Positions 49,806-58,268 of a DNA stretch of 64,000 nt are shown here, one piece after another (within the stretch, counting starts at the first letter, position 1; each line of letters starts with the position of its first letter). The position numbers were made by a program, and so were the translations under genes. Source of the DNA: Limisphaerales bacterium (GTDB lineage: Bacteria; Verrucomicrobiota; Verrucomicrobiia; Limisphaerales; UBA1100). The stretch covers positions 1 to 64,000 of the forward strand of contig JACNJL010000037.1 in the NCBI GenBank assembly GCA_014382585.1, read 5' to 3'. The notes below the pieces were generated by a model. The model saw only the letters and a program-made list of their open reading frames with translations, was not told the DNA's origin and made no database searches.

Positions 49806-51047
49806 ATGGCCGCCGAACCTCAACTTCAACGCGTGATTGGCCTGCCGGGCGCGGTGTTGCTGGGGCTGGGCTCGATCATCGGCACGGGCGTGTTTGTGAG
49901 CCTCGGTATCGGCGCGGGCATGGCTGGGGCTGCCGTGCTGCCGGCCATTGCACTGGCCGGTCTGGTGGCCATGTGCAACGGCCTCAGCAGCGCGCAACTG
50001 GCCGCCAATCATCCGGTCAGCGGCGGCACCTATGAATACGGCCATCGTTGGCTGAATCCATCGCTGGGTTTTGTGGCCGGCTGGATGTTTCTCAGCGCCA
50101 AATCCGCCTCCGCCGCCACCGCCGCGCTGGGCTTTGCCCTGTACCTCGCGCCGGATCATCAAATGGCCGTGGCGCTGGGAACCGTGGCGCTCACCACTGG
50201 CGTCACCCTCACCGGCATGCAACGCAGCAACACGGTGAACGCCCTCATCGTGGGCGCCGTGCTGCTGGCCTTGTTCGCCTTCGTGGCCCTGGGCGCGCCG
50301 GCCATTCGCGCGCATCCTGAGCGCTGGCAAACCGCGCTGCAGCTCGATCAATTGGATCAACTCCTGCCCGCCGCCGCCCTGATGTTTGTGGCGTTCACCG
50401 GTTACGGCCGCATTGCGACCTTGGGCGAGGAAGTCACCGAGCCGCGCCGCACCATTCCCCGCGCGGTCATCACGACACTGGCCCTCAGCATGCTGCTCTA
50501 CATCGGGGTCGCCTGGGTGAGCTTGGCCAATGCCGGAAATGAATTTGTTTCCCTCGCAAACATCGCCGAATCCATTGCCGGCTCCGCGCTCGGCAAGGTG
50601 ATGCTCGTGGCAGCGGCCATCGCGATGGTGAGTGTACTGCTCAATCTCGTGCTCGGCCTTTCGCGCGTGGTGCTGGCGATGGGGCGGCGTGGGGATTTGC
50701 CCAAGGCGACCGCCCACATCCACGACACGTCCCGTGTGCCCACCGTGGCCACGGCAGTTGTGGGCGGGCTGATCGCGGCGCTGGTTTGCCTCGGCGACCT
50801 GAAACTTACCTGGACCTTCAGCGCCTTCACCGTGCTGGTGTACTACGCCCTCACCAACCTCTGCGCCCTGCGCCTGAAACCGGAGGAACGCCTGTACCCC
50901 ACTTGGACTGCCTACGCCGGCCTCATCGGCTGCGGATCGCTGGCGTTCTTCGTGAATTGGAAAGTGATGCTCGCAGGGCTGGCCCTAACCGCGATTGGGC
51001 TGATTTGGAAAATGCTCTTCAACCGCGCTCCCTCGATTGATCGGTAG
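49806..51047 (+). CDS. APC-family amino acid permease
   Basis: 413 residues, about 12 hydrophobic segments. Family motif at TM1: VIGLPGAVLLGLGSIIGTGVFVSLG, then SSAQLAANHPVSGGTYEYGHRWLNPSLGFVAGWMFLSAKSASAA (TM3 block), GYGRIATLGEEVTEPRRTIPRAVITTL (TM6/7 loop). Transports an amino acid or related cation in exchange or by symport; substrate not deducible. It has no signal peptide, as usual for the family. The stop (51047) is 37 nt before the next gene's ATG. Confidence 0.93.
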   Translation: MAAEPQLQRVIGLPGAVLLGLGSIIGTGVFVSLGIGAGMAGAAVLPAIALAGLVAMCNGLSSAQLAANHPVSGGTYEYGHRWLNPSLGFVAGWMFLSAKSASAATAALGFALYLAPDHQMAVALGTVALTTGVTLTGMQRSNTVNALIVGAVLLALFAFVALGAPAIRAHPERWQTALQLDQLDQLLPAAALMFVAFTGYGRIATLGEEVTEPRRTIPRAVITTLALSMLLYIGVAWVSLANAGNEFVSLANIAESIAGSALGKVMLVAAAIAMVSVLLNLVLGLSRVVLAMGRRGDLPKATAHIHDTSRVPTVATAVVGGLIAALVCLGDLKLTWTFSAFTVLVYYALTNLCALRLKPEERLYPTWTAYAGLIGCGSLAFFVNWKVMLAGLALTAIGLIWKMLFNRAPSIDR

Positions 51048-51084
51048 GCATGGTGTCGATATTCAATTGCAAATTTCTCCATCT

Positions 51085-51753
51085 ATGAAACCACGTGTCA
51101 AACTGGCTGAGTCAACCTTTACAGGGGAAACATTATCTCTCGTCGAGCACGATGGCTCGTATTCGATCTCTCTGGATGGCAAGGAGTTGATGCATTCTCG
51201 GGCCAACGAATCTGAGCTCCTACTCGGCAGCTTGGGTGTCGCTCGATTGAACGATGAGGCGGGCGAGCGGGTCTTGATCGGGGGACTTGGGCTTGGGTAT
51301 ACCCTCAAGAGCGTCCTGGATTCGGTCGGGAATAAACCGATCGTTGAGGTAGCCGAAATGATCCCGGAAGTCATCGAGTGGAATCGAACCTACTTGAAAA
51401 ACCTAAACGGTTCGCTGCTCGACCATTCACAGGTGGAGATTCGAAGAATGGATGTGGGCCGTCTGATTCAGGAGGCCAAGCCCAATACCTATGACGCCAT
51501 TTTGCTGGACGTTGATAATGGGCCCAATGCCATGGTGAGTGAGACTAATGCATCTCTCTACTCCAAAAACGGAATCCGATCCATCTGTAGGGCATTGAAG
51601 AATAGTGGGCGACTGATCGTGTGGTCGGCTGGGCCGGACCACGGATTTGAGAAGCGTTTGGAGCGAACCGGACTACGGGTAGAAGCCGTCCGCGCCAAAG
51701 CCCACGCAGGCGCCAAAAGCCATTCTCATTTTCTCTTTGTGGCTGACTGTTAG
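51085..51753 (+). CDS. Spermidine synthase-like methyltransferase-fold protein
   Basis: 222 residues from MKPRVKLAESTFTGETLSLVEHDG. Nucleotide-binding loop in VLIGGLGLGYTLKSVLDSVG, acidic ligand in IVEVAEMIPEVIEWN, then YDAILLDVDNGPNAMVSE. The first half of the fold is like spermidine synthase (polyamine aminopropyltransferase) but is short and lacks the usual catalytic DxxD pair in the expected form. Probable function is uncertain. It follows the APC permease closely and may be co-transcribed. Confidence 0.75.
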   Translation: MKPRVKLAESTFTGETLSLVEHDGSYSISLDGKELMHSRANESELLLGSLGVARLNDEAGERVLIGGLGLGYTLKSVLDSVGNKPIVEVAEMIPEVIEWNRTYLKNLNGSLLDHSQVEIRRMDVGRLIQEAKPNTYDAILLDVDNGPNAMVSETNASLYSKNGIRSICRALKNSGRLIVWSAGPDHGFEKRLERTGLRVEAVRAKAHAGAKSHSHFLFVADC

Positions 51754-51807
51754 CCCTTAAGCATCACGACAAACGTAATCGTGAGGAATCGCTGCTCCTT
51801 AATTCCA

Positions 51808-53211
51808 CTACGCCAGCAGCGACTTCAACCTACCTGAGCTGTCGGCGAAACGGTCTTGTTTCAGGCCGAAGGCCTGCATTTGAGTGAGCCAGAGATTGGC
51901 GAGCGGCAGGCCTTGCTTGGGGTTCACGTAGTTGCCGTTCACCTTGGCGACGGGGCCGGTGGTCTCGGAAAGGTTGAGGTGCGCGCCGGTCTTGAGGCGG
52001 CCGCCGGCGCTGCCGGCCACAATGATGGGCAACGCGCTGTACTGGTGCGTGGCACCGTCGCCCAGACCGGAGCCGTAGGTGAAGAGCGTGTTGTCCAGCA
52101 GCGAGGTGCCATTGGCTTCCTCGATGGCATCCATCTTTTCCAGCAGATAGGCAAACTGCTGCATATGGAACTGGTCCACCCGTTCCAGGTCCTTGATGAA
52201 CTTGTGCTGGTTGTGCGACATCTGGTGGTGGCTGCGCGGTTTGTCGAACAGGCTCTCGTACAGATACGGCGTGTCCCAGCGTTCGGGGCCGACCATGAAA
52301 CTGGCTACATTGGTGAGGCCGGTTTGCAGCGCCACCACCATCAGATCACCCATCAGGCGGATGTATTCGCCACGCGGCAAATGCGCATCGACCGGCTCAT
52401 CGAGCTGCACTTTCTGCAACTCGGATTTCATGCGCTCCAGCCGGTCCACCTGCACCTCGATGGTGCGGATGGACTCGAAATATTCATTGAACTTCTGCTG
52501 GTCCGCATAGCCGAGCGCGCGCTTGAGCGAGCGCGCATCCTCCAGCACGAGGTCGGTGATGTTGCGGTAGGCCTGCAGTTCGCGTGTCCCGAATAGACGG
52601 CGATACGCCTTGCGTGGATCGCGCATACTCGGGGCCACGTGCTCGGTGTCGTACCAGGAAATGTTGTCGAACTGGATCGACTCGCGGTTGTCCTTGTGGC
52701 TGTTGCTGCTGAATTCCAGCGTGCGGAACGGCGTGTGTTGACCCAGCTTTTCAGCGAGCACATGATCCAGCGTGCGCGCCTGCGGATAGGGCGAGCGCTT
52801 GACGCTGAAGGGCGCCGCGCTGGTCAGGAAGCAGGAGGCACATTGCGCGTGCACATCGGTGCCCGGCTGAAAATCGCGGTCCAGCCCGGTGATCAGTGTG
52901 ACCTTGTTCTTCATCTTAGCCAACGGCTTCAGCGTGGCCGTCAGTTGCAGCGGATGCGTGCCCACCTTCAGGTTCGCAGTCTTGAAGGACTCCTGTTTAT
53001 TGCCGCCAAACTTGGGGACAATCTGCTCCGCTTCCCCCGGGAAAAACGAACGCCGCACCACGCCGATGGGCACATAAAAAAATGCCGCGCGTTGATCGGG
53101 TTGTTGGGCCGACTGCTGCCCCGCCGCCGTCCCGAGGCTCTCCAGCCACGGCAGGGCCAGAGCGGTCCCGCCCAGCCCCTGCAAAAATGCGCGTCGCGAC
53201 GTGTGCTTCAT
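51808..53211 (-). CDS. DUF1552 family protein (Tat-exported)
   Basis: 467 residues. Tat signal TSRRAFLQGLGGTALALPWLESLG, then RAAFFYVPIGVVRRSFFPGEA and the blocks HAQCASCFLTSAAPF, FDNISWYDTEHVAPSMRDPRKAYRRLFG, SHHQMSHNQ, TLFTYGSGLGDGATHQYSALPIIVAG. DUF1552 has a sulfatase/alkaline-phosphatase-like fold like DUF1501, and reaction unknown. It is the last gene of a leftward operon with DUF1592, LamG-PSD1 and DUF1501, spaced 63 nt after DUF1501. Confidence 0.92.
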   Translation of the reverse strand: MKHTSRRAFLQGLGGTALALPWLESLGTAAGQQSAQQPDQRAAFFYVPIGVVRRSFFPGEAEQIVPKFGGNKQESFKTANLKVGTHPLQLTATLKPLAKMKNKVTLITGLDRDFQPGTDVHAQCASCFLTSAAPFSVKRSPYPQARTLDHVLAEKLGQHTPFRTLEFSSNSHKDNRESIQFDNISWYDTEHVAPSMRDPRKAYRRLFGTRELQAYRNITDLVLEDARSLKRALGYADQQKFNEYFESIRTIEVQVDRLERMKSELQKVQLDEPVDAHLPRGEYIRLMGDLMVVALQTGLTNVASFMVGPERWDTPYLYESLFDKPRSHHQMSHNQHKFIKDLERVDQFHMQQFAYLLEKMDAIEEANGTSLLDNTLFTYGSGLGDGATHQYSALPIIVAGSAGGRLKTGAHLNLSETTGPVAKVNGNYVNPKQGLPLANLWLTQMQAFGLKQDRFADSSGRLKSLLA

Positions 53212-53274
53212 TGGCGATTTATTTATCAGAATCCAACAGCTTGGCCGAGGCTGTTTTTGCCAGCGGCCAATTCG

Positions 53275-54543
53275 TTACTCAAACAGCGCGGCCACCGGTT
53301 TTCCGAAATCGGTGATGGGGACGGGGCGGGAGCTGTCGAAGAGTTCCTTGTGAGGGTGCACGCCGAGGGCGGCGTGAATGGTGGCGTGAAAATCGGGAAT
53401 GGAGACGGGGGCCTCGATGATTTTCTTGCTCAGTTCATCGGTCACGCCATAGGCACCGCGGTGTTTCAGACCGCCACCGGCCAGCAACAGACTGAAACAG
53501 GTGCCCTGATGTCCGCGGCCGCCGCGGCCGTCGTAAGTAGCGGGACGGCCGAACTCGGTGCCAACGGCGATCAGCGTCTTGTCCAGCATCCGCTTGGCTT
53601 CCAGATCGGCAATGAGCGTGGACAGGGCGTGGTCGAGTTCCTTGATGAGCAGATGCTGGTTTTGCTGGCCTTCGTTGTGGGTGTCCCAGCCCGTGCCGTT
53701 GATGAAATTCAGATTGTGCGACACCTCGATAAAGCGCACACCGGCCTGCACGAGCCGCCGGGCCAGAAGACAGCGCTGGCCGAATTCGCCGCCATAGCGG
53801 TTGCGCAGCTCGGCGGATTCGTCCTTGAGTTGAAAGTGCCGCATGAAACCGGGGCCGGCCAAGCGGAGGGCCTCGTCCTGCGCCGCGCGATATTGGGCAA
53901 GAACGGAGCCGGCGGGGATGCGGTCGGTGAGCGGCTCAAGCAGGCGCTTGCGGCGTTCGACCCGGCTGGGCGTGACGTCCGTGGGGCGCGAGAAGCCGGC
54001 GGGACCACTTTCGGTATCGACGAGATAAACGTAGCCCGCCTTGGCGCCGAGATAACCGGGACCGCGGCTCACGTTGGGATACCCAATGAGCATGTAAGGC
54101 GGCACCTTGGGATCGGCGGCGCCGAGCACGTGACTGGTGATGGAGCCAATCGAAGGATAGGTAATGCTGCCGCTAATGGGCCGGCCGGTGTGCACGAAAT
54201 TGGTGGCGAAGGCGTGTTCGTCAACCAGCTTGTGGTTGATGGTACGCATCACGGTCAGGCGATCGGCGAGCTGGGCGGTTTGCGACAGGTGTTCGCAGAA
54301 CTGCACGCCGGGGACGGCAGAGTCGATGGCGGCGTATTCGGCGCCGGCGACCTTCGGCGAGGCCTTGGAATCCCCCCGCCGTTTGGGATCGAAGGTATCG
54401 ATCTGTGACATGCCGCCGCCGAGCCAAATAAAAATAACATGCTCAGCCTTGCCCTGGGGCATGGAAGCAATGGGGGCGGCCGACAAGGCTGTCGCGCCCG
54501 TCATGGCGAGGCCGGTTGTTTGGAGAAAGTGGCGGCGGTTCAT
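53275..54543 (-). CDS. DUF1501 family protein
   Basis: 422 residues from MNRRHFLQTTGLAMTGATALS (Tat signal). Family blocks: AEHVIFIWLGGGMSQIDTFDPKR, DEHAFATNFVHTGRPISGSI, IAVGTEFGRPATYDGRGGRGHQGTCFSLLLAGGGLKHRG, PVPITDFGKPVAALFE. The ATG at 54543 overlaps the upstream PSD1 stop by 4 nt, so it is translationally coupled, the arrangement that the RAYT insertion disturbed in the first PSD1-DUF1501 pair. Upstream in-frame ATGs fall inside the PSD1 gene. Confidence 0.93.
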   Translation of the reverse strand: MNRRHFLQTTGLAMTGATALSAAPIASMPQGKAEHVIFIWLGGGMSQIDTFDPKRRGDSKASPKVAGAEYAAIDSAVPGVQFCEHLSQTAQLADRLTVMRTINHKLVDEHAFATNFVHTGRPISGSITYPSIGSITSHVLGAADPKVPPYMLIGYPNVSRGPGYLGAKAGYVYLVDTESGPAGFSRPTDVTPSRVERRKRLLEPLTDRIPAGSVLAQYRAAQDEALRLAGPGFMRHFQLKDESAELRNRYGGEFGQRCLLARRLVQAGVRFIEVSHNLNFINGTGWDTHNEGQQNQHLLIKELDHALSTLIADLEAKRMLDKTLIAVGTEFGRPATYDGRGGRGHQGTCFSLLLAGGGLKHRGAYGVTDELSKKIIEAPVSIPDFHATIHAALGVHPHKELFDSSRPVPITDFGKPVAALFE

Positions 54544-57500
54544 GGCGTGTACATCCATTCGGGTGAGTTCAACAAGGCCCAGAGAGCGTCTTCCATTCGC
54601 ACGCGCCAGTCGGCGGTCAATGCATTCGTCGGCGGATCGCCTCGGCGGGCCGCTTGCTCTTTTTCGAGCGCGAGGGCATTGGCCGGACCATCCACATGAT
54701 TCGACCAAGTGACGTAGCGTTCCGGTTCGCGTTTGCCGGGCTTGGGCGACACTCGCTCCGCCTTGGGGATGACGCGCGTATCATAGCCGGCCGTGAGCAG
54801 TTTAGTGAAACGCGCTTTTTCCGCCGCGTTGGGTTTGCGCGTCAGCAGGCGCAGAAAGAGGCGGTCGACAAGCTGCTCGACGCTCTGCCTCTCCAAGGCC
54901 AGTTGGGTCATGCCGTGGCGGTCGCTGAGGCGCGTAAGCCAAGTACCCATCACGCCATTGGCGAAAATCGCGGGTTGCAGAATGTTCGGCTCCGTTTCAC
55001 GGAGACTGACCGGATCCTGCCGGGCACCGCGCCAGCCGAAGGTTTCCAGCACGCTGGTGACGGCGGTGATACGCGGCAGCCCGAGGCTGGGCCGGTCGCG
55101 TTCATTGGAGGTCGAGGCCAGCATCCAGGATCGACGAGGTTTGCCGAGGTTTAGCGCGATGGCGACGTTGCGAACGCTGTCGAGATCGAGGTTCACCGGT
55201 TCGAGATCGAACGGCGTGCCCGTGGCGTGGAAAACGGAATCGACGATTTGCTCGGCCTGCAATCGGCGCGGCGCGGGAGACACGAAGAGCGGGCTGGTCT
55301 CGGCGAGGACGGGATCGGTGGCGCGTTGGTAGGCGTGCGAGTTGAGGATCAGCCGCGAGATGGCGTTCACGTCGTAGCCGGATTCCACGAAGCGATGGCC
55401 GAGCCAGCGGAGCAACTCCGGATGGGACGGGCCGGACTTTTCCCAATCCGAAATCTCCGGCACCAAGCCGCGGCCCATGAGGCGTTGCCAGATGCGGTTG
55501 ACCATCACCTGAGCGAAGCGCTCGTTTTGCGGCGCGGTAATCAAGGTGGCGAGCCGGTCGCGCGTGTTCTTTGGATCCTCGGCCAACTGATCCGCGACCG
55601 TTTCCTCGGCAAACCGCGCGAACGGCCAGGCGGGCTGGATGATTGCATTCGGTTTGAGGCTCACTTGAATCAAGGGCTTGCGCCCGCCCTGATGCAGGCG
55701 GTCGGTCGGCACACTGCTGGTAATGGGCAATTTGACCGACTCCCGTTTCAGCAAGGCCGCAAGTTGCAGGAGATCCTTCTGCTTGGAGACATGGGCGGGG
55801 GCGTCGTGACAGCGCGCGCATTTCATTTCCACGCCCAAAAACGCCGAACTCACAATGATGCCCTTGGCCGCCATCGGCAGGTCGTTCTGAGTCGCGGTGG
55901 CAAACCCGGCGGGACCACCGAAGCGTTCGCTCCCCTCCATTCGGATCAGCTCAGTGACGAAGAGGTCGGCCGGTTTGTTGTCGAGTAACGATTCGTAGAG
56001 CCACCAGCGAAACGGGCCGGTGTTGTTGAGCGTCGGATTGATCAGGTTCGGATTCTCGGCCAACGCATCGAGCCAGTAGCCCATCCAATGATCGGCCCGA
56101 CGAGGATCATCGAGCAGGCGGTTGATGGCCTTGGCGCGGCGCGTTTCGGGGGTGTCGGCCAGAAACGCTTTCACCTCCGTCTCGGTCGGCGTAAGACCGA
56201 TCGTGTCGAGGCTGGCCCGGCGCAGAAAGGTCAGGTCATCCGCCAACGGGTTCGGGCGGAAATTCGCCACATCGAACTGCGGCCAAGGCGCGCCGGATTG
56301 AATCCAGCGCTTCAGGATTTCAACTTCCGCCGGCTTCAGCGGCTCCCCTTTCGGCGGCATGATTTCGTCCTCGTCCGTGGCCGTGATGCGATGCATCAAG
56401 GCGCTCTCCGTCGGCTTGCCTCGCACGATGGCGGGCCCATCGGATTTGCCGCCCGCGAGCAAGGACTGGAGGTCATCCATCCGAAGACCGCCCTTGGCCT
56501 TGCCGCCTTGATGGCAGTCGTAGCAATGCTGCTCCAGAATCGGCCGCACCTCCTTGAAATAGTCCACCCCGGAATCGCCGCCTTGCTTCGCTACGCCCGC
56601 GGCCGTGGCAATGCGGGCGCCGATGAAGTGGTCAATCGGGTTGTTCGCGGGAAACCCAGCGGGCAATTCGGGAACGGAAACAGGCTTCACGCCAGCCAGC
56701 CAAGTCTTGGCCGCCTGACGGCGTTTGGTCCAGTAACCCGCATGTTCCGCGCGGAGGTCGGCGCGGGCCTTGGTATTCACGCGGGCAAGCCACTGGCGAC
56801 GTTCGGCCTCGTAAGCCGCCCAGCCTGCGTCCGTGTAAGAAACGCGGCGTTCGCCCGGGCTGAGGAGCGACCAGTGTTCGCTTCCCGCCAATGAAACGGC
56901 CACGACGGTTTCGCCTAACTCGGGCCGGTGCTTGTTCTTGCCGGTCATCCCGCCCAGCAGCGTCTCCAAAATAACCAAGTGCTCGCCGCCCTTGGTCTCG
57001 AACGTAGCCCAAGCATCCCGATTGCCCGGCGGCGCGAAACGAAAATCAGGGCCGAGGTCCAGGTACTTGTCCTGCGCCGAGAGCAGGCCGTGCCCTGCCG
57101 GATCGCCGGGGCGTTGGCTGGTTTCGAGAAGTTTTTTTCCATCAACCATCAACCGCGCCTTGCCGCGGCCGCGCAACAGCAACCGATGTTTCCCCGCCGG
57201 CAAACGCACCAACGCCGAGGCTCGCACCAGCGACGGATTCGCGCGCTCCCCGCGCACGCCCGTGGCAACGTATTTGTGCGGTAGTTCGAACAGGCCGAAG
57301 ACAGGGGCTTCGAACGATTCGGTCACCTGCGGCGCTTCCGGCCAGGCATTGGATTGGGCAACGCCATTCTCGCTGACCTGCACCAGCACCTTGCCCGCCG
57401 GCAACATCGCCCGCGTGACCGGCGGGGGCGGCGGGACGTAACGGTAGCGGCCCGCGATTTCTTTCGGCTTGAGCACGCCACGATAAATTATCAAGTCATC

Positions 57501-58223
57501 CACCCAACCGTGAAACGAACTGCCCCCGGCGCGGGTGTAGCCGGTGCCGATCACCAGATCCGCCGCATCCTGAACCGGCGGCAAGTCGGTGTCTCCGCCC
57601 ATGTCCCAGACACCGGCCACCGGTTGGCCATCGATAAATGCCCGCAGACTTCCGCGGCGGCCGAACGTGTATTGCAGGGCAACATGATGCCAGCCGCTCG
57701 CCGGCACCACCGACTTGCTCCACCAACGATGCCATTCCGGCTTGCCCGTGTCGGGCTGGCGGGTGGTAAAGAGCAGGCCCAATTGCCCGCCCCCAGCGGT
57801 GCCTTGAAAGCGGATGGAATAATTCTGGTTATGCTCGCCGAGTTTCTCGTGCTTGGGCGAACGGCCTTTGCCGAACAGGTAGGCGATGTTGCCCTTGGCG
57901 ATGGAGCGAAATTTCACCCAAGCCTCGAACGCGAACGTCTCGCCCGCGCCGAACCGCACGTTGGCGTCGCCGCCGCGCGCCTTGTCCGGCACCACCATCC
58001 AACCTTCCTGCCCGGTGAAAGCCATAGCCCGGTTGTCCGCCTTGAAGCCCGGATACCGCGGCGGCCGCGGCCCCGCTTCCGGTTGGCCGGTTTTCCCCTG
58101 CCAAACTCCCGGCTCATCGCCTCCCTCAAAACTCCACTTGAGCACGGGCACAGCCCCATGGCCGACATCAGTCAGGGCAAAGACAAACAGCAATGCGGCG
58201 GGCAATTTGAAGAGTCGTCTCAT
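54540..58223 (-). CDS. LamG-PSCyt1-DUF1549-DUF1553 cytochrome (PSD1 type)
   Basis: 1227 residues from MRRLFKLPAALLFVFALTDVGHG (signal peptide). A LamG/concanavalin domain covers about 25-260 (GAGETFAFEAWVKFRS; HHVALQYTFGRRGSLRAFIDGQPVAG; VDDLIIYRGVLKPKEI). A PPPPP linker and a jelly-roll-like middle follow. PSCyt1 heme site HCYDCHQGGKAKGG, then DUF1549 (FLRRASLDTIGLTPTETEVKAFL) and DUF1553 (VMVNRIWQRLMGRGLVPEISDWEKSGPSHPELL). Exported. The LamG domain suggests carbohydrate binding joined to an electron-transfer module. It follows the DUF1592 gene and overlaps DUF1501. Confidence 0.93.
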   Translation of the reverse strand: MRRLFKLPAALLFVFALTDVGHGAVPVLKWSFEGGDEPGVWQGKTGQPEAGPRPPRYPGFKADNRAMAFTGQEGWMVVPDKARGGDANVRFGAGETFAFEAWVKFRSIAKGNIAYLFGKGRSPKHEKLGEHNQNYSIRFQGTAGGGQLGLLFTTRQPDTGKPEWHRWWSKSVVPASGWHHVALQYTFGRRGSLRAFIDGQPVAGVWDMGGDTDLPPVQDAADLVIGTGYTRAGGSSFHGWVDDLIIYRGVLKPKEIAGRYRYVPPPPPVTRAMLPAGKVLVQVSENGVAQSNAWPEAPQVTESFEAPVFGLFELPHKYVATGVRGERANPSLVRASALVRLPAGKHRLLLRGRGKARLMVDGKKLLETSQRPGDPAGHGLLSAQDKYLDLGPDFRFAPPGNRDAWATFETKGGEHLVILETLLGGMTGKNKHRPELGETVVAVSLAGSEHWSLLSPGERRVSYTDAGWAAYEAERRQWLARVNTKARADLRAEHAGYWTKRRQAAKTWLAGVKPVSVPELPAGFPANNPIDHFIGARIATAAGVAKQGGDSGVDYFKEVRPILEQHCYDCHQGGKAKGGLRMDDLQSLLAGGKSDGPAIVRGKPTESALMHRITATDEDEIMPPKGEPLKPAEVEILKRWIQSGAPWPQFDVANFRPNPLADDLTFLRRASLDTIGLTPTETEVKAFLADTPETRRAKAINRLLDDPRRADHWMGYWLDALAENPNLINPTLNNTGPFRWWLYESLLDNKPADLFVTELIRMEGSERFGGPAGFATATQNDLPMAAKGIIVSSAFLGVEMKCARCHDAPAHVSKQKDLLQLAALLKRESVKLPITSSVPTDRLHQGGRKPLIQVSLKPNAIIQPAWPFARFAEETVADQLAEDPKNTRDRLATLITAPQNERFAQVMVNRIWQRLMGRGLVPEISDWEKSGPSHPELLRWLGHRFVESGYDVNAISRLILNSHAYQRATDPVLAETSPLFVSPAPRRLQAEQIVDSVFHATGTPFDLEPVNLDLDSVRNVAIALNLGKPRRSWMLASTSNERDRPSLGLPRITAVTSVLETFGWRGARQDPVSLRETEPNILQPAIFANGVMGTWLTRLSDRHGMTQLALERQSVEQLVDRLFLRLLTRKPNAAEKARFTKLLTAGYDTRVIPKAERVSPKPGKREPERYVTWSNHVDGPANALALEKEQAARRGDPPTNALTADWRVRMEDALWALLNSPEWMYTP

Positions 58224-58268
58224 GGGATTGCCAAGGTTGAGTATCTGACGAAAAACGGCCGCTCTCAT